Below, piece after piece: positions 35,131-44,627 of a stretch of DNA of 64,000 nt. Location of the stretch: assembly GCA_017560095.1 (NCBI GenBank), contig JAFYOU010000002.1, positions 1 through 64,000 on the forward strand, read 5' to 3'. The DNA comes from Candidatus Gastranaerophilales bacterium (GTDB lineage: Bacteria; Cyanobacteriota; Vampirovibrionia; Gastranaerophilales; Gastranaerophilaceae). Within the stretch, counting starts at the first letter, position 1; each line of letters starts with the position of its first letter. The notes under the pieces are model-generated. The model was not told the DNA's origin, ran no database searches, and saw only the letters and a program-made list of their open reading frames with translations. The position numbers and the translations under genes were made by a program.

Positions 35131-36120
35131 TTATATTAAACTTAATGCTACAGACGGAGCTTGGTTAGCCTGAGCCAATAAAGATGTTGACACTTGTTGC
35201 AGAATTGATTCTTGAGTATATTTAGAAGCTTGCTCTGCAATATCAGCATCCACAATAATTGAATTTGCACTTGATAAGTTTTCATATTGAGTAGTTAATG
35301 ATTGAAGCGCTGAATCCATACGATTTCCAGCTGAACCAATAATTGATTTTCTATGAGTAATATTATCAACTGCTAGATCAAGAGCTCTAATTGCTTGGTC
35401 AAAAGCATTTTCGCCATTAGCTGGGTCTGCTGCTTTGGTTGTATCATCCAAGCCTGAAGTTGGAACATCATATGTAACTTTTCCACCATCAGCCGTAATA
35501 GTTTTTCCTGCTACTTCTTGAGAAATTGAAACAAGATTAAAGTTTTTTGCACCTGTTAATGAAGTAAATTTAACTGCTTTAAATAAATCTTCACTTGCTT
35601 TAATTGTGTTATCTACCCCATCATCAGCACCAACCTGGAAGGTAGCGCCATTTTTAGCTAGACCCACTGCAGTATCTGCAGGCTTAGTTTCATCTGTACA
35701 ATCACCAAACAATCTTAAAGAAGAGTGCTTAGCTGAATTGTTAATTCTGTCGATTTCAGCCATACGTTCAGCAACTTCATCTTGCATTGCTTGAATTTCT
35801 TCATCTGAATAAGTTCCATTTTTTGCTTGAAGAGTTAAATCACGAATTCTTTGGATATTATCTTCAATTACATCTAGGTTTCCTTCTGCTGTTGACAACA
35901 TAGCGTTTGCATTTTGTACATTTTTTTGAGCGATTTTATTACCGTTCAACTGCACTTCCATACGAGCAGAAATTACAGCACCAGCCGCATCATCTTTTGC
36001 TGATAAAATTTGCAAACCAGATGACATTCTTTGCATAGTTTTTGACATGTTTGATGTCGCTCTTGTTAAAATGTTGTTGATTTTAATGGAATCTACATTT
36101 GTGTTAATTACTACTGCCAT
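35131..36120 (-). CDS. fliC: Flagellin
   Basis: 329 residues. Conserved D0/D1 N-terminus (INTNVDSIKINNILTRATSN, RMSSGLQILSAKDDAAG) and C-terminus (NRMDSALQSLTTQYENLSSANS, QQVSTSLLAQANQAPSVALSLI). The central variable domain is short (about 145-250). It polymerises into the filament after export by the flagellar type III apparatus. AAGGAG stands before the ATG. No clear sigma-28 promoter was found in the 220-base region shared with dnaB. Terminator downstream, so monocistronic and probably strongly expressed. Confidence 0.96.
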   Translation of the reverse strand: MAVVINTNVDSIKINNILTRATSNMSKTMQRMSSGLQILSAKDDAAGAVISARMEVQLNGNKIAQKNVQNANAMLSTAEGNLDVIEDNIQRIRDLTLQAKNGTYSDEEIQAMQDEVAERMAEIDRINNSAKHSSLRLFGDCTDETKPADTAVGLAKNGATFQVGADDGVDNTIKASEDLFKAVKFTSLTGAKNFNLVSISQEVAGKTITADGGKVTYDVPTSGLDDTTKAADPANGENAFDQAIRALDLAVDNITHRKSIIGSAGNRMDSALQSLTTQYENLSSANSIIVDADIAEQASKYTQESILQQVSTSLLAQANQAPSVALSLI

Positions 36121-36352
36121 GACAATACTCCTTTACTTTTTTAGATTTCTATCCTTGAAATCACTATATCTATCACTGATGATTAAATTAAAATGGCAAT
36201 ATATTTAATCTAACCTTTGGGCTTGGCATTGCCCTTTCACATTGTCATATTAGCTCTTTTTAAAAGCATAAAGAATTATAAATAAGTTAGTTTTTTCTCT
36301 AACCAAAGTATAGTTTTTTGTGATAATATTTAAAGAGTAAAAGGAGATGGTA

Positions 36353-37720
36353 ATGGCATTTAAAGCGCCTGCAACAAAGACTACAAGCCCAATTAAGCAT
36401 ATTCCTCCACACAATTTAGAAGCAGAAGCAGCAGTATTGGGTTCTATTTTAATTAATTCGGATAGCATGAATAAAGTTGTTGAAATACTAGAGCCACAAC
36501 ACTTTTATTCTCCCCAAAACAAACTAATTTATGAGGCAATTTTTACCCTATATAATCAAAACAAGCCATATGACGGACTTTCATTAGCTGAATATTTTAA
36601 ATCAAGAAATAAATTAGATGATATTGGCGGAATTGAATATCTAGGCGAACTTGGACTAGACACAGTCTTATCTTCTAATGTTGAATTTTACGCTGAAATT
36701 ATCAAAGAAAATGCACTAAAAAGAAGACTAATAAACGCTGGTTCAATCATCATTGAAGAAGTATTTAAAAATCCAGAAGCCAATGTTTCATTAGAAATTG
36801 CAGAAAAAACAATCTTTGAAATCGCACAACAAAAATCAAATCAAGATGTTCAAGTTATTTCAAATCTATTAATGGAAACTGTTGAACAACTTGAATTTAG
36901 ATTTAATAACAAAGGTTCGTACACAGGCGTTCCGAGCGGATATTACGACCTAGATGCAATGCTTGCAGGTTTTCAACGCTCAGATATGATTATTTTAGCT
37001 GCTCGTCCATCTATGGGTAAGACTGCTTTTGCACTTAATATTGCACAAAATATTGGAGTAGAACAAAAAATTCCAGTTTTAATATTTTCTCTTGAAATGT
37101 CAGCTGCTCAATTAACACAACGTATTTTATGTTCTGAAGCCGAAATTGATGCTCAAAGAGCAAGAACGGGCGATTTAAATGCATCTGAATGGGAAAAAAT
37201 TGCAGATGTTATGAATAAACTTCACGAAGCTCCAATTTTAATTGACGATTCTTCAGGTGTGACCTTATCTGACGTTAGAGCAAAAGCAAGAAGAGTTAAA
37301 ACAAAATATCCCGATCTCGGAATGATTATAATTGACTATTTACAATTAATTGAAGATAAATCAATTATGGATAGAAACCAAGCAATTTCGGGAATTTCTC
37401 GTGGTCTAAAATCATTAGCACGTGAATTAAATGTTCCAATTATTGCTCTATCTCAGCTATCACGTAAAGTTGAAGATAGAACCGATAAACGTCCAATGTT
37501 ATCAGATTTAAGAGAATCAGGAGCTATCGAACAAGATGCTGACGTTGTAATGTTTGTACACAGGGAAGAATATTACGATAAAGAAAATCCAGAATTAAAA
37601 AACAAAGCTTCAATTATTATTGCGAAACAACGTAACGGCCCCGTTGGTTCAGTTGATTTATTATTCTTTGGTTCAACTACTAAATTTAAAAATAAAATGA
37701 AACCAGTTATAGAAGCATAA
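36353..37720 (+). CDS. dnaB: Replicative DNA helicase
   Basis: 455 residues. N-terminal DnaB domain (HIPPHNLEAEAAVLGSILIN), then RecA-like ATPase with Walker A ARPSMGKTAFAL (Lys223), FSLEMSAAQLTQRI, Walker B MIIIDYLQLI, and SDLRESGAIEQDADV. Hexameric helicase that unwinds DNA at the fork. The ATG at 36353 is chosen because AAGGAG sits seven bases upstream; the ATG two codons earlier is too close to it. No intein. Not next to rplI, the common neighbour elsewhere. Confidence 0.97.
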   Translation: MAFKAPATKTTSPIKHIPPHNLEAEAAVLGSILINSDSMNKVVEILEPQHFYSPQNKLIYEAIFTLYNQNKPYDGLSLAEYFKSRNKLDDIGGIEYLGELGLDTVLSSNVEFYAEIIKENALKRRLINAGSIIIEEVFKNPEANVSLEIAEKTIFEIAQQKSNQDVQVISNLLMETVEQLEFRFNNKGSYTGVPSGYYDLDAMLAGFQRSDMIILAARPSMGKTAFALNIAQNIGVEQKIPVLIFSLEMSAAQLTQRILCSEAEIDAQRARTGDLNASEWEKIADVMNKLHEAPILIDDSSGVTLSDVRAKARRVKTKYPDLGMIIIDYLQLIEDKSIMDRNQAISGISRGLKSLARELNVPIIALSQLSRKVEDRTDKRPMLSDLRESGAIEQDADVVMFVHREEYYDKENPELKNKASIIIAKQRNGPVGSVDLLFFGSTTKFKNKMKPVIEA

Positions 37721-37722
37721 AG

Positions 37723-38151
37723 CTAGACAGATTGCCTAGCTTTTTCTAAAATTTCATCTAAAATTTTTGCGCTATCATAAACCATGTTTGCACAATGTTC
37801 TTTTCTTTCTTTGGAATGAAAATCGTCAAAATTTTTTGTTAAAACCTTACAGCAAGTAACTTTATGAATTTCGATAAATTTTTGATAAAATTCACGAGCT
37901 AATGCTCGAGCTTGATTATCTTTTGTTTTTCCGTGCAAAAGCCCAATAATCATTTGAGCACCTGCAACTGCTCCACAAAGACAACCCGAACCCATGCCGC
38001 CAGAAAAACTTGTTGCAATTGAGATAATATCTTCATCCGCTAATCCTAATTCAACTGCTACGCGCGCAAATGATTCCGAGCAAGAATAACCTTTATTTAA
38101 AAAATATTCTGGCGCAAGTTCAGAAAATTTACCACCAATTTTTTTTTCCAT
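37723..38151 (-). CDS. C_GCAxxG_C_C family redox protein
   Basis: 142 residues. The motif GSGCLCGAVAGAQMIIG matches the C_GCAxxG_C_C signature, with an N-terminal NKGYSCSESF and later CC and HCANMV cysteines. Family members are small cysteine-rich, probably redox-active or metal-binding, proteins of anaerobes. The gene starts ten bases after the DgkA stop, with GGGGAA before the ATG, and is the last gene of the pgpH-ybeY-dgkA unit. Confidence 0.85.
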   Translation of the reverse strand: MEKKIGGKFSELAPEYFLNKGYSCSESFARVAVELGLADEDIISIATSFSGGMGSGCLCGAVAGAQMIIGLLHGKTKDNQARALAREFYQKFIEIHKVTCCKVLTKNFDDFHSKERKEHCANMVYDSAKILDEILEKARQSV

Positions 38152-38160
38152 ATTTTCCCC

Positions 38161-38538
38161 TTACAAATATAAATCATATATTTTACTAGCATAAATTAAT
38201 AACGATATAACAGCACTTGCACTTGCACTAATTAAAACCGCCCCTGCGCCGATATCTTTTGATAACTTAGCTAACTTTGCCCATTTGTTTTTGTAGTATG
38301 CATCTATTACAAATTCAATAACAGAATTAAACATTTCACAAACTAAAACTAAAGTGTTTGCAAAAAAAATAATGCAAAATTCAACAACCGTTACCCTTAG
38401 AAAAAAAGCAATTGCAAAAGTCAAAAAAGCTATTACAAGATGTTTTCTAAAATTTCTTTGCGAACGAAAAGCTAACCTAACTCCATTTAGAGCATACATA
38501 ACGCTTTTTTGAAAACTTCTTGATTGAAATTTATTCAT
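38161..38538 (-). CDS. dgkA: Diacylglycerol/undecaprenol kinase
   Basis: 125 residues. Integral membrane kinase with three hydrophobic segments and the motif VCEMFNSVIEFVID (active-site Glu and Asn), then AKLSKDIGAGAVLI (Asp-Ile-Gly-Ala). It phosphorylates diacylglycerol or undecaprenol at the inner membrane. Its ATG overlaps the ybeY stop (ATGA). The ybeY-dgkA order is common, which supports both. Confidence 0.93.
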   Translation of the reverse strand: MNKFQSRSFQKSVMYALNGVRLAFRSQRNFRKHLVIAFLTFAIAFFLRVTVVEFCIIFFANTLVLVCEMFNSVIEFVIDAYYKNKWAKLAKLSKDIGAGAVLISASASAVISLLIYASKIYDLYL

Positions 38539-39008
38539 AACTTTTCAACTACCTGATTTTGTATCCCCACAACAAAATCGTAATCTTTTTTTGTTAAATG
38601 GTCAAATCCAAATAAATGTAAAATTCCATGACAAATTAAGATTAAAATTTCTTTTTCTAAAGTTTCTTTGGCTTGTTTTTTTGCAGTATCAACTGAAATA
38701 ATAATTTGTCCAAGCTCTGCAGTGCGACGATATATTATTGCATTTTCATCATCAGCAAACAAAGAAAAAGTTATAACATCTGTTGGGCAATCTTTTTGTC
38801 TGTATTCTTTATTAATTTGATGAATTGTTTCATCGCTACAAAATGAAATATCAAATCTAATTTTAGAAATATCTTCACCAAATACCTTGCTTGACTTTAA
38901 TTCAGGCATTTCAAGCATAATATCCAACATACTCTTGATTTTAGATTTGTAGCTTTTAAGAATAATTTTTACATCATCTAATTTTTCCAAGCTGAAAACA
39001 CTATTCAT
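38535..39008 (-). CDS. ybeY: Endoribonuclease YbeY
   Basis: 157 residues from the ATG at 39008, which is preferred because GAGGA stands just before it and it overlaps the pgpH end by eight bases; an upstream start at 39068 would add a Lys/Arg-rich stretch read from pgpH. Zinc motif HGILHLFGFDH near residues 130-140 has three His ligands. It trims the 3' end of 16S rRNA and takes part in ribosome quality control. Translationally coupled with pgpH and dgkA. Confidence 0.95.
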   Translation of the reverse strand: MNSVFSLEKLDDVKIILKSYKSKIKSMLDIMLEMPELKSSKVFGEDISKIRFDISFCSDETIHQINKEYRQKDCPTDVITFSLFADDENAIIYRRTAELGQIIISVDTAKKQAKETLEKEILILICHGILHLFGFDHLTKKDYDFVVGIQNQVVEKL

Positions 39009-41208
39009 TGTCCTCTTTCTTTTTGGTTTTCGCTTGAAGCTCTTGGATTTTCCTTTCGAATTCATCATCTACATAATTTTGAACAGGGAATTTAGTCTTA
39101 TCTTCAAGCTCATTTAAAACACTGTCTTGATACTTGATTCTCTCATGTTGCATACCACGAAGAATTTTATTAAATGTTTTTGCAATTATTTTAATGTCTT
39201 TCAATGTCAATGGACTATCTGACAATTGTCCATCATTTAATCTTTCCGTAAATATCTTATTTACCATTGCTTCAATTTCTTCTTGAGTTGGCTTTTTCAA
39301 AGAACGAACAGCACTTTCTAGTGCATCTGCCAACATCAAAATTGCTGTTTCTTTTGTTTGAGGTTTAGGCCCAGGATAGCGAAATTGTTCTTCTGAAACA
39401 TTTTCAGCCCCTTCTTCTTCAATAGCTTTATTATAAAAATATCCAGCCAAACTTTCACCATGATGCTGAACAATAAAATCAATAACAACCTGAGGTAAAC
39501 CATATTTTTTTGCAATTTCTACCCCATACTTAGTATGAGATGTAATTATCATCTTGCTTTGACGGGGCGTGTGTTTTGCATGAGGATTTTCAACATCATA
39601 ATAAGATTGATTCTCAATAAAAAATAATGGTCTTTGTAATTTTCCAATGTCATGATAAAACGCACCAACACGAGCCAAAATCGAATCAGCGCCAATTGCT
39701 TGAGCTGCTGCTTCACAAAGATTTGCAACAATCAAAGAGTGATGAAAAGTACCAGGAGCTTTATTTCTTAATGTAGATAACAGTGCTTGATTTTGATCTG
39801 CAAGCTCTATTAAAGCATAAGGAGACACTATTTTGCATAATTTTTCAATAATTGGAATAAAAGAAAAAACAATCATTGAAGACAATAAGCCATTCAAAAT
39901 TCCGATAAACGGATTTTGCACATGAAGGTGAAAAATTCTTGAAAATGCTTGAGTTTGAACTTCAAAAAAAGCAATGAAAAACATTGCTATAAACATAACA
40001 AGTCCAACTTGAAAACAACATCCAATAATATCAAAACGTTTTGAATATGAAATCTTTGAAACCAAATAACTTGAAGATAAAATTGCGCATACAAAAGTAA
40101 ATATCAATTGAGAATCGAAAAATAAAGTCACAGACAAAAGCGCCAACAACAAAATAGAAACAAGGAATGATAAAACGGGATTTGTAAATATTGCCAAAAG
40201 CATCGTAAATGCCATAAAAGGCATTAAATAATTTGATGTCAAACTTGTATGAGATAAGAATACGCATACAAAAGTCAAAATAATTGAAGATAAAGCAATA
40301 TAAAGCATATATCTTGGCGCAAAAAATCTTTTTTCATACTGTTTAATGTATAAAATTAAAGAATACATTGTCAAACAAACAAGTGCAAATATACCAAAAA
40401 CTCCACTTTTATTTAACTCAAAAGCATTATAACCAGATTGCTTAAGCGCATCTTTTTTAAGTGTTGTTACTTTTTCACCTTCTTGCAATATGACATCGCC
40501 CTTTTTAAACGTTACCATATACGGTTTAATAGCATTTTTTGCGTTTTTTCGAGCAATTTCTGTTGCATAATCATCCATAATTAAATTTGGTATTATACTA
40601 TGCTCAATTAAACTTATAATTAAAGGGTATTGCGATTTTTTCGTATGAGTTCCAAGTATTTTGTTAATTTGAGTTTCAGATGCAAAAGAATTTATATCAG
40701 TGTCAAAAACCCCTTCTGCCAATAGCTCCGATAAAACCTGTCTAGTCGAACTAAAAGCAGCCTGCAATGTTGTGTCAGGAGAAGATAAAATATATGAAAT
40801 TGCAACATTTTTTCTATTTAAATCTGTAATATTTAAAAGATTATATAGCTCTTTTCTTTTTGTCTCAGACGATGTTTTCTCATTTTTGATTTTTTCTATT
40901 TGCGAAATTATCCTATCAAGATCAGATTCAATATAACTTTCTTCAACAGGAACAACTATTGGCTTAATTTTATTTGTAATTTCACGTTTAATTATCTCTG
41001 TTCTTTGTCTATCTGTAACTTGAAATGTATTTTTTGCAACAATTGTTTTTGTTGCTATTCCATTTTTTACAATATCTTGCAATAAATAATATCGAACAGA
41101 CAACAAAGATGTGATTATTATTGCAACAAGCAAAAAGGCGCTTACTGCAATGGGTTTAGAAGATTGAAAAACGTCATCACCTTTTATATTATTGAAAAAA
41201 TTTTTCAT
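39001..41208 (-). CDS. pgpH: 7TM-HD family cyclic-di-AMP phosphodiesterase PgpH
   Basis: 735 residues. N-terminal membrane helix (about 20-40), a large extracytoplasmic 7TMR-HDED domain, then about seven membrane helices (275-460), and a cytoplasmic HD domain with HHSLIVANLCEAAA and GAFYHDIGKLQRP (His-Asp metal ligands) followed by HTKYGVEIAKKYGLP. Known members break down c-di-AMP. Followed by ybeY and dgkA in overlapping order, the standard arrangement. The stop is TAG, which shows TAG is an active stop codon here. Confidence 0.95.
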   Translation of the reverse strand: MKNFFNNIKGDDVFQSSKPIAVSAFLLVAIIITSLLSVRYYLLQDIVKNGIATKTIVAKNTFQVTDRQRTEIIKREITNKIKPIVVPVEESYIESDLDRIISQIEKIKNEKTSSETKRKELYNLLNITDLNRKNVAISYILSSPDTTLQAAFSSTRQVLSELLAEGVFDTDINSFASETQINKILGTHTKKSQYPLIISLIEHSIIPNLIMDDYATEIARKNAKNAIKPYMVTFKKGDVILQEGEKVTTLKKDALKQSGYNAFELNKSGVFGIFALVCLTMYSLILYIKQYEKRFFAPRYMLYIALSSIILTFVCVFLSHTSLTSNYLMPFMAFTMLLAIFTNPVLSFLVSILLLALLSVTLFFDSQLIFTFVCAILSSSYLVSKISYSKRFDIIGCCFQVGLVMFIAMFFIAFFEVQTQAFSRIFHLHVQNPFIGILNGLLSSMIVFSFIPIIEKLCKIVSPYALIELADQNQALLSTLRNKAPGTFHHSLIVANLCEAAAQAIGADSILARVGAFYHDIGKLQRPLFFIENQSYYDVENPHAKHTPRQSKMIITSHTKYGVEIAKKYGLPQVVIDFIVQHHGESLAGYFYNKAIEEEGAENVSEEQFRYPGPKPQTKETAILMLADALESAVRSLKKPTQEEIEAMVNKIFTERLNDGQLSDSPLTLKDIKIIAKTFNKILRGMQHERIKYQDSVLNELEDKTKFPVQNYVDDEFERKIQELQAKTKKKEDNE

Positions 41209-41285
41209 AATTAATTTAACCTAAAATACGCATAATACTTAAATTATTATACAATAAATTTCTTTTTCATATATACTTTTATATT

Positions 41286-42818
41286 ATGAGAAGAATAATG
41301 TTTTTTTTAGGGATAGCTTTAGTTTTATCTTCAATTGCATATGCAAAAGAAGATTTGAGAGAATTATTTAAAAACAACGAAGCAATTATTTATACAATTA
41401 ATATTCGAAATTTTGCCGCAGTTGATAAAGATTTAAATGGAATAATCGAAACAAACAAAGGCGATAAAATAGGCTCATTTGTTGGCGCAAAAGCAAAATT
41501 AAAAGAATTGGCGGCACATAAGATTAACACAATTTATATTCTTCCAATTACTCCATCAGGTAAATTAAAAGCTTTAGGAACCGCAGGTTCATTATATGCA
41601 ATGGATGAATTCAATAAAATTGCTCCCGAATTAGATGAAATTGACAACAATAAAACAGTTTACGAAGAAGCACGTGAATTTATCGAAGAAGCACACAAAC
41701 TAAATATGAATGTAATTATAGATTTGCCTAGTTGTGGTTCATACGATTTAGCACTCAGAAGACCAGAATGGTTCATTTTAAATGAAAAAAAAGAGCCAAT
41801 AATTCCTGCGGACTGGACAGATGTAAGATTATTTAAAATATATAACGAGGATAATTCTTTAAATGATGCTACTTTAAATAATTTCAAAAGCTTTGTTAAC
41901 TTAGTACAAGAACTAGGATTTGATGGAATTAGGGCAGACGTCGCCGCAATAAAACCTCCAGAATTTTGGCAAGAAATCATTAAACATGCAAGAAAACGGA
42001 ATAAAGACTTTTTCTTTTTAGCTGAAGCTAACATTGAATGGGGAAATCCTGCCCCAGAAGGTGTTAGTCATTATTCAAGCGTAGATGAACTTTTAAAAGC
42101 TGGTTTCGATTCTTATTATGCTTCTTGGAGCGATTTTAAAAACATAAAAACTAAAGAAGAATTTGACAACAAAATTATAAAAAATCAAAAAGTCTTAGAA
42201 AAAAATAAAACAAAATCCCATATTTCAGCCTTTGCGACCCACGACCAACAAGCACCAATCTTAAGAGGTCTAAACTACTGGAATATGATTTTATGGCTTA
42301 ATGCAACAATGCCATCAAATATGTATTTTTTAGATGGATTTAATACCGGCGATAATTTCACATACGCATACGAAGGTAAACACGCAAGCAAAACTTATAC
42401 AGATGACGAATTTTATTTTGTTCACTCTGGTATGCTTGATATATTTAACTTTTCAGCTCCAGCCAAAATTACTTATCCACGCCTAAAAGGAAAATATGTC
42501 AGAGGAATTGATTTTAGAAAAAGAAATCAAGATTTAATTCAAAACGGCAAATTTTCACTTTTAAAAACAGGAAATGAAAATGTTTTTGCATATTCAATTA
42601 TTAATAAAGATAAGGAACTTATTGTAATTGGCTCTTTAAATGAAAAAGAAGAACAAAAAGCATCTATTAAATCAAAATATTTAGAAAGAGAAAACCTCTT
42701 TACTTTGGTGAACACAAAAAGGCATCCACAACTCAATCAAGATATGATTGAAGTTACGCTTGAGCCATTAGAACTTCAAGTTTATATGATTAATCTAGCA
42801 AATTCTCAAGAATTTTAG
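41286..42818 (+). CDS. Secreted GH13 alpha-amylase-like protein
   Basis: 510 residues. N-terminal signal peptide (MRRIMFFLGIALVLSSIAYA). TIM-barrel of GH13: IIYTINIRNFAAVDKD, KINTIYILPITPSG, nucleophile Asp218 in GIRADVAAI, acid/base Glu247 in FLAEANIEW, and third acid Asp320 in ATHDQQ. All three catalytic carboxylates are therefore present. Probably a periplasmic or outer-membrane-linked enzyme acting on alpha-glucans; product specificity cannot be read. There is no ribosome-binding site; a TATACT box ends eight bases before the ATG. Its 3' end overlaps a small RHH gene on the other strand. Confidence 0.88.
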   Translation: MRRIMFFLGIALVLSSIAYAKEDLRELFKNNEAIIYTINIRNFAAVDKDLNGIIETNKGDKIGSFVGAKAKLKELAAHKINTIYILPITPSGKLKALGTAGSLYAMDEFNKIAPELDEIDNNKTVYEEAREFIEEAHKLNMNVIIDLPSCGSYDLALRRPEWFILNEKKEPIIPADWTDVRLFKIYNEDNSLNDATLNNFKSFVNLVQELGFDGIRADVAAIKPPEFWQEIIKHARKRNKDFFFLAEANIEWGNPAPEGVSHYSSVDELLKAGFDSYYASWSDFKNIKTKEEFDNKIIKNQKVLEKNKTKSHISAFATHDQQAPILRGLNYWNMILWLNATMPSNMYFLDGFNTGDNFTYAYEGKHASKTYTDDEFYFVHSGMLDIFNFSAPAKITYPRLKGKYVRGIDFRKRNQDLIQNGKFSLLKTGNENVFAYSIINKDKELIVIGSLNEKEEQKASIKSKYLERENLFTLVNTKRHPQLNQDMIEVTLEPLELQVYMINLANSQEF

Positions 42819-42978
42819 CATTATTTTCAGCTTTTTTTGGTGAAGTAGTTTTTTGCTTTTTAATATATGCCCTTAAGGCTTCTCTTATAAGCTCGGAACG
42901 AGTTCTGTGTTCATTTTGCGCTACTTCATCAATTGAATTTAAAAATGCATCATTCATTGAAATCAAAATTCTAGCCAT
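42790..42978 (-). CDS. CopG/ribbon-helix-helix protein
   Basis: 62 residues. The sequence ARILISMNDAFLNSIDEVAQ, then RTRSELIREALRAYIKK, is the standard beta-alpha-alpha RHH DNA-binding fold. AAAGGAG precedes the ATG. It overlaps the end of the amylase gene by 29 bases. No toxin gene is downstream, since the next gene is convergent, so this is either a stand-alone transcription factor or an orphan antitoxin. Confidence 0.85.
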   Translation of the reverse strand: MARILISMNDAFLNSIDEVAQNEHRTRSELIREALRAYIKKQKTTSPKKAENNAKILENLLD

Positions 42979-43089
42979 AATACAATCGCTCCTTTCATTG
43001 TAATTATAGCATATTTTTAAAAATTAGCCATCTAGCTAATTTTAATCAGAAAAAACCTGCGCCAAAATCTAAAAATAAAAGGAGGATAT

Positions 43090-43482
43090 ATGACACATTT
43101 GACAGAACTTTTTAAGTGCAATATCTGCACAAACATTGTTGAAATAACGCACGAAGGAGTTGGATCTTTGATTTGTTGTAATGAAGCAATGAAATTACTA
43201 GAAGAGCACTATCCAACAAAAGAAGATGCGCATTTCGCACAAATTGAACATATTGATGAAATAACTAAAAAAATATATTTTAACCACCCAATGACTCAAG
43301 AGCATTTTATAGAATTTATTGAAATAATTTCACTTGATAAAAAATATATAAAAAGAAAACATTTAAAACCCAATGATAAGGCAGAATTAATTTTTAAATG
43401 CGATTGCAAAGAAGGTTTTTATATTCGTAATTATTGCAACATTCATTTATTGAATGCCACAAAAGATATGGAGGCAAGGTAA
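43090..43482 (+). CDS. dfx: Desulfoferrodoxin (superoxide reductase)
   Basis: 130 residues, two-domain type. The N-terminal desulforedoxin-like rubredoxin site has FKCNIC and ICC cysteines. The C-terminal superoxide reductase centre has the expected ligands: His in DAHFAQIEH, NHPMTQEHF with two His, and YCNIH with Cys and His. It reduces superoxide to peroxide without making oxygen, typical of anaerobes. AGGAGG before the ATG. The ferritin gene follows directly on its stop codon, so iron and oxidative stress are handled together. Confidence 0.95.
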   Translation: MTHLTELFKCNICTNIVEITHEGVGSLICCNEAMKLLEEHYPTKEDAHFAQIEHIDEITKKIYFNHPMTQEHFIEFIEIISLDKKYIKRKHLKPNDKAELIFKCDCKEGFYIRNYCNIHLLNATKDMEAR

Positions 43483-43965
43483 TTGGACGCAAAATTACTT
43501 CAAGCATTCAACAAACAAATCAATCACGACTTTTATAGTGCATATTTATATTTTGCAATGTCAACATATTTTAGCGAAATTGCCATGCAAGGTTTTTGTG
43601 ACTTTATGAAACACAAAACAAGCGAAAAATTAGAAAATGCCCAAAAAATCTATGACTATTTAATTTTAAGAGATGAAAAACTTATGTTTTCTAAAATTGA
43701 AGAACCTTCAGTTGATTGGATAAATGTTTCCGATGTGTTCACATCTGCACTATCTCATGAAGAATTCATACTAAGTCAAATCAAAGAATTACACAAAATT
43801 GCACGTGAAACAGATGATGTAGCAGCAATGGAATATTCTTCACATTTACTAAATGAACAAGTTAAATGTGTTGGGCGTTTTAGAAAATTAGTCTTCAGAA
43901 TCAAAAACACAAACATTGTCAATGCTAACATCGAATATCTTGATGGGGTTATTAACTCTCTTTAA
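43483..43965 (+). CDS. Ferritin-like protein with altered ferroxidase centre
   Basis: 160 residues, starting at TTG immediately after the dfx stop codon, with GGAGG eight bases upstream. The four-helix ferritin fold is clear from FNKQINHDFYSAYLYFAM, MKHKTSEKLENAQKIYDYL, SHEEFILSQIKELHKIA and HLLNEQVKCVGRF. By alignment with E. coli FtnA the centre is E17 to D16, E50 to K49, H53 to N52, E129 to K128 and E130 to C129, while E49 (E48), E94 (E93) and E126 (E125) are kept. It probably cannot oxidise iron in the standard way and may only store, bind or assemble with another subunit. Co-transcribed with superoxide reductase. Confidence 0.9.
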   Translation: MDAKLLQAFNKQINHDFYSAYLYFAMSTYFSEIAMQGFCDFMKHKTSEKLENAQKIYDYLILRDEKLMFSKIEEPSVDWINVSDVFTSALSHEEFILSQIKELHKIARETDDVAAMEYSSHLLNEQVKCVGRFRKLVFRIKNTNIVNANIEYLDGVINSL

Positions 43966-44599
43966 AAATTTGGCCACAAAAATCACTTACTGAACATCTT
44001 TCACAAAGTGGTTTTTGAGGCTTGCAGATATTTTGCCCATGAGTAACCAAAAGAGTATTAAAATCAATCCAATATTTTTTGGGAAGAATTTTTCTTAAAG
44101 CAAATTCTGTTTCATCAGGAGTTTTTGTTTGAACAATTCCAAGGCGATTAGAAATTCTATGCACATGAACATCAACACAAATTGCAGGAATATTGTGACC
44201 TTTAGCCAAAACCAAATTTGCAGTCTTTCTTCCAACTCCCCTAAATTCAGTTAATTCCTCTATTGTAGTTGGTATTTTTGAATTATATTTTTCAACAATT
44301 ATACGCGATAATTCTATAATTTGCCTTGCTTTATTTTGATAAAATCCAACAGGATAGATCGCTCCTGATAACTTTTCAAATTCAATATTTGCAATTTCAT
44401 TTGGAGTTTTACCAAGTTCCAGCATCCTTCTTGCAGCACCAATTGTGATTTTATCATTTGTTCTAAGAGATAAAATACAACAAATTAAAACCAAATACGG
44501 ATCTTTAACATTTTCCATAAAATCAACAAACTCAGTATGTTGAACCCTATTTTCAAGATAATCATTTTTAAAATTTAAAACAAGTTTATCAAAATCCAT
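43952..44599 (-). CDS. nth: Endonuclease III (DNA glycosylase/AP lyase)
   Basis: 215 residues. Helix-hairpin-helix with catalytic Lys in LTEFRGVGRKTANLVL, the Asp in ICVDVHVHRISNRLG, and the [4Fe-4S] cluster motif CKPQKPLCERCSVSDFC. It removes oxidised pyrimidines. The start at 44599 is chosen because upstream sequence reads into the trxA promoter region; a TATGAT box ends six bases before it, so the mRNA may be leaderless. It overlaps the ferritin 3' end by 14 bases and is divergent from trxA. Confidence 0.95.
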   Translation of the reverse strand: MDFDKLVLNFKNDYLENRVQHTEFVDFMENVKDPYLVLICCILSLRTNDKITIGAARRMLELGKTPNEIANIEFEKLSGAIYPVGFYQNKARQIIELSRIIVEKYNSKIPTTIEELTEFRGVGRKTANLVLAKGHNIPAICVDVHVHRISNRLGIVQTKTPDETEFALRKILPKKYWIDFNTLLVTHGQNICKPQKPLCERCSVSDFCGQIFKES

Positions 44600-44627
44600 G
44601 ATAAAATCATAATAAGGAGATAAAAAT

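Noticed and set aside
36121..36346. Sigma-28 promoter before flagellin
   Set aside because: No sequence close to TAAA-N15-GCCGATAA was found on the minus strand; partial matches are no better than chance in AT-rich DNA.
42790..42978. Type II toxin-antitoxin pair with the RHH protein
   Set aside because: No toxin gene is adjacent on the same strand; the neighbours are an amylase-like gene and superoxide reductase.
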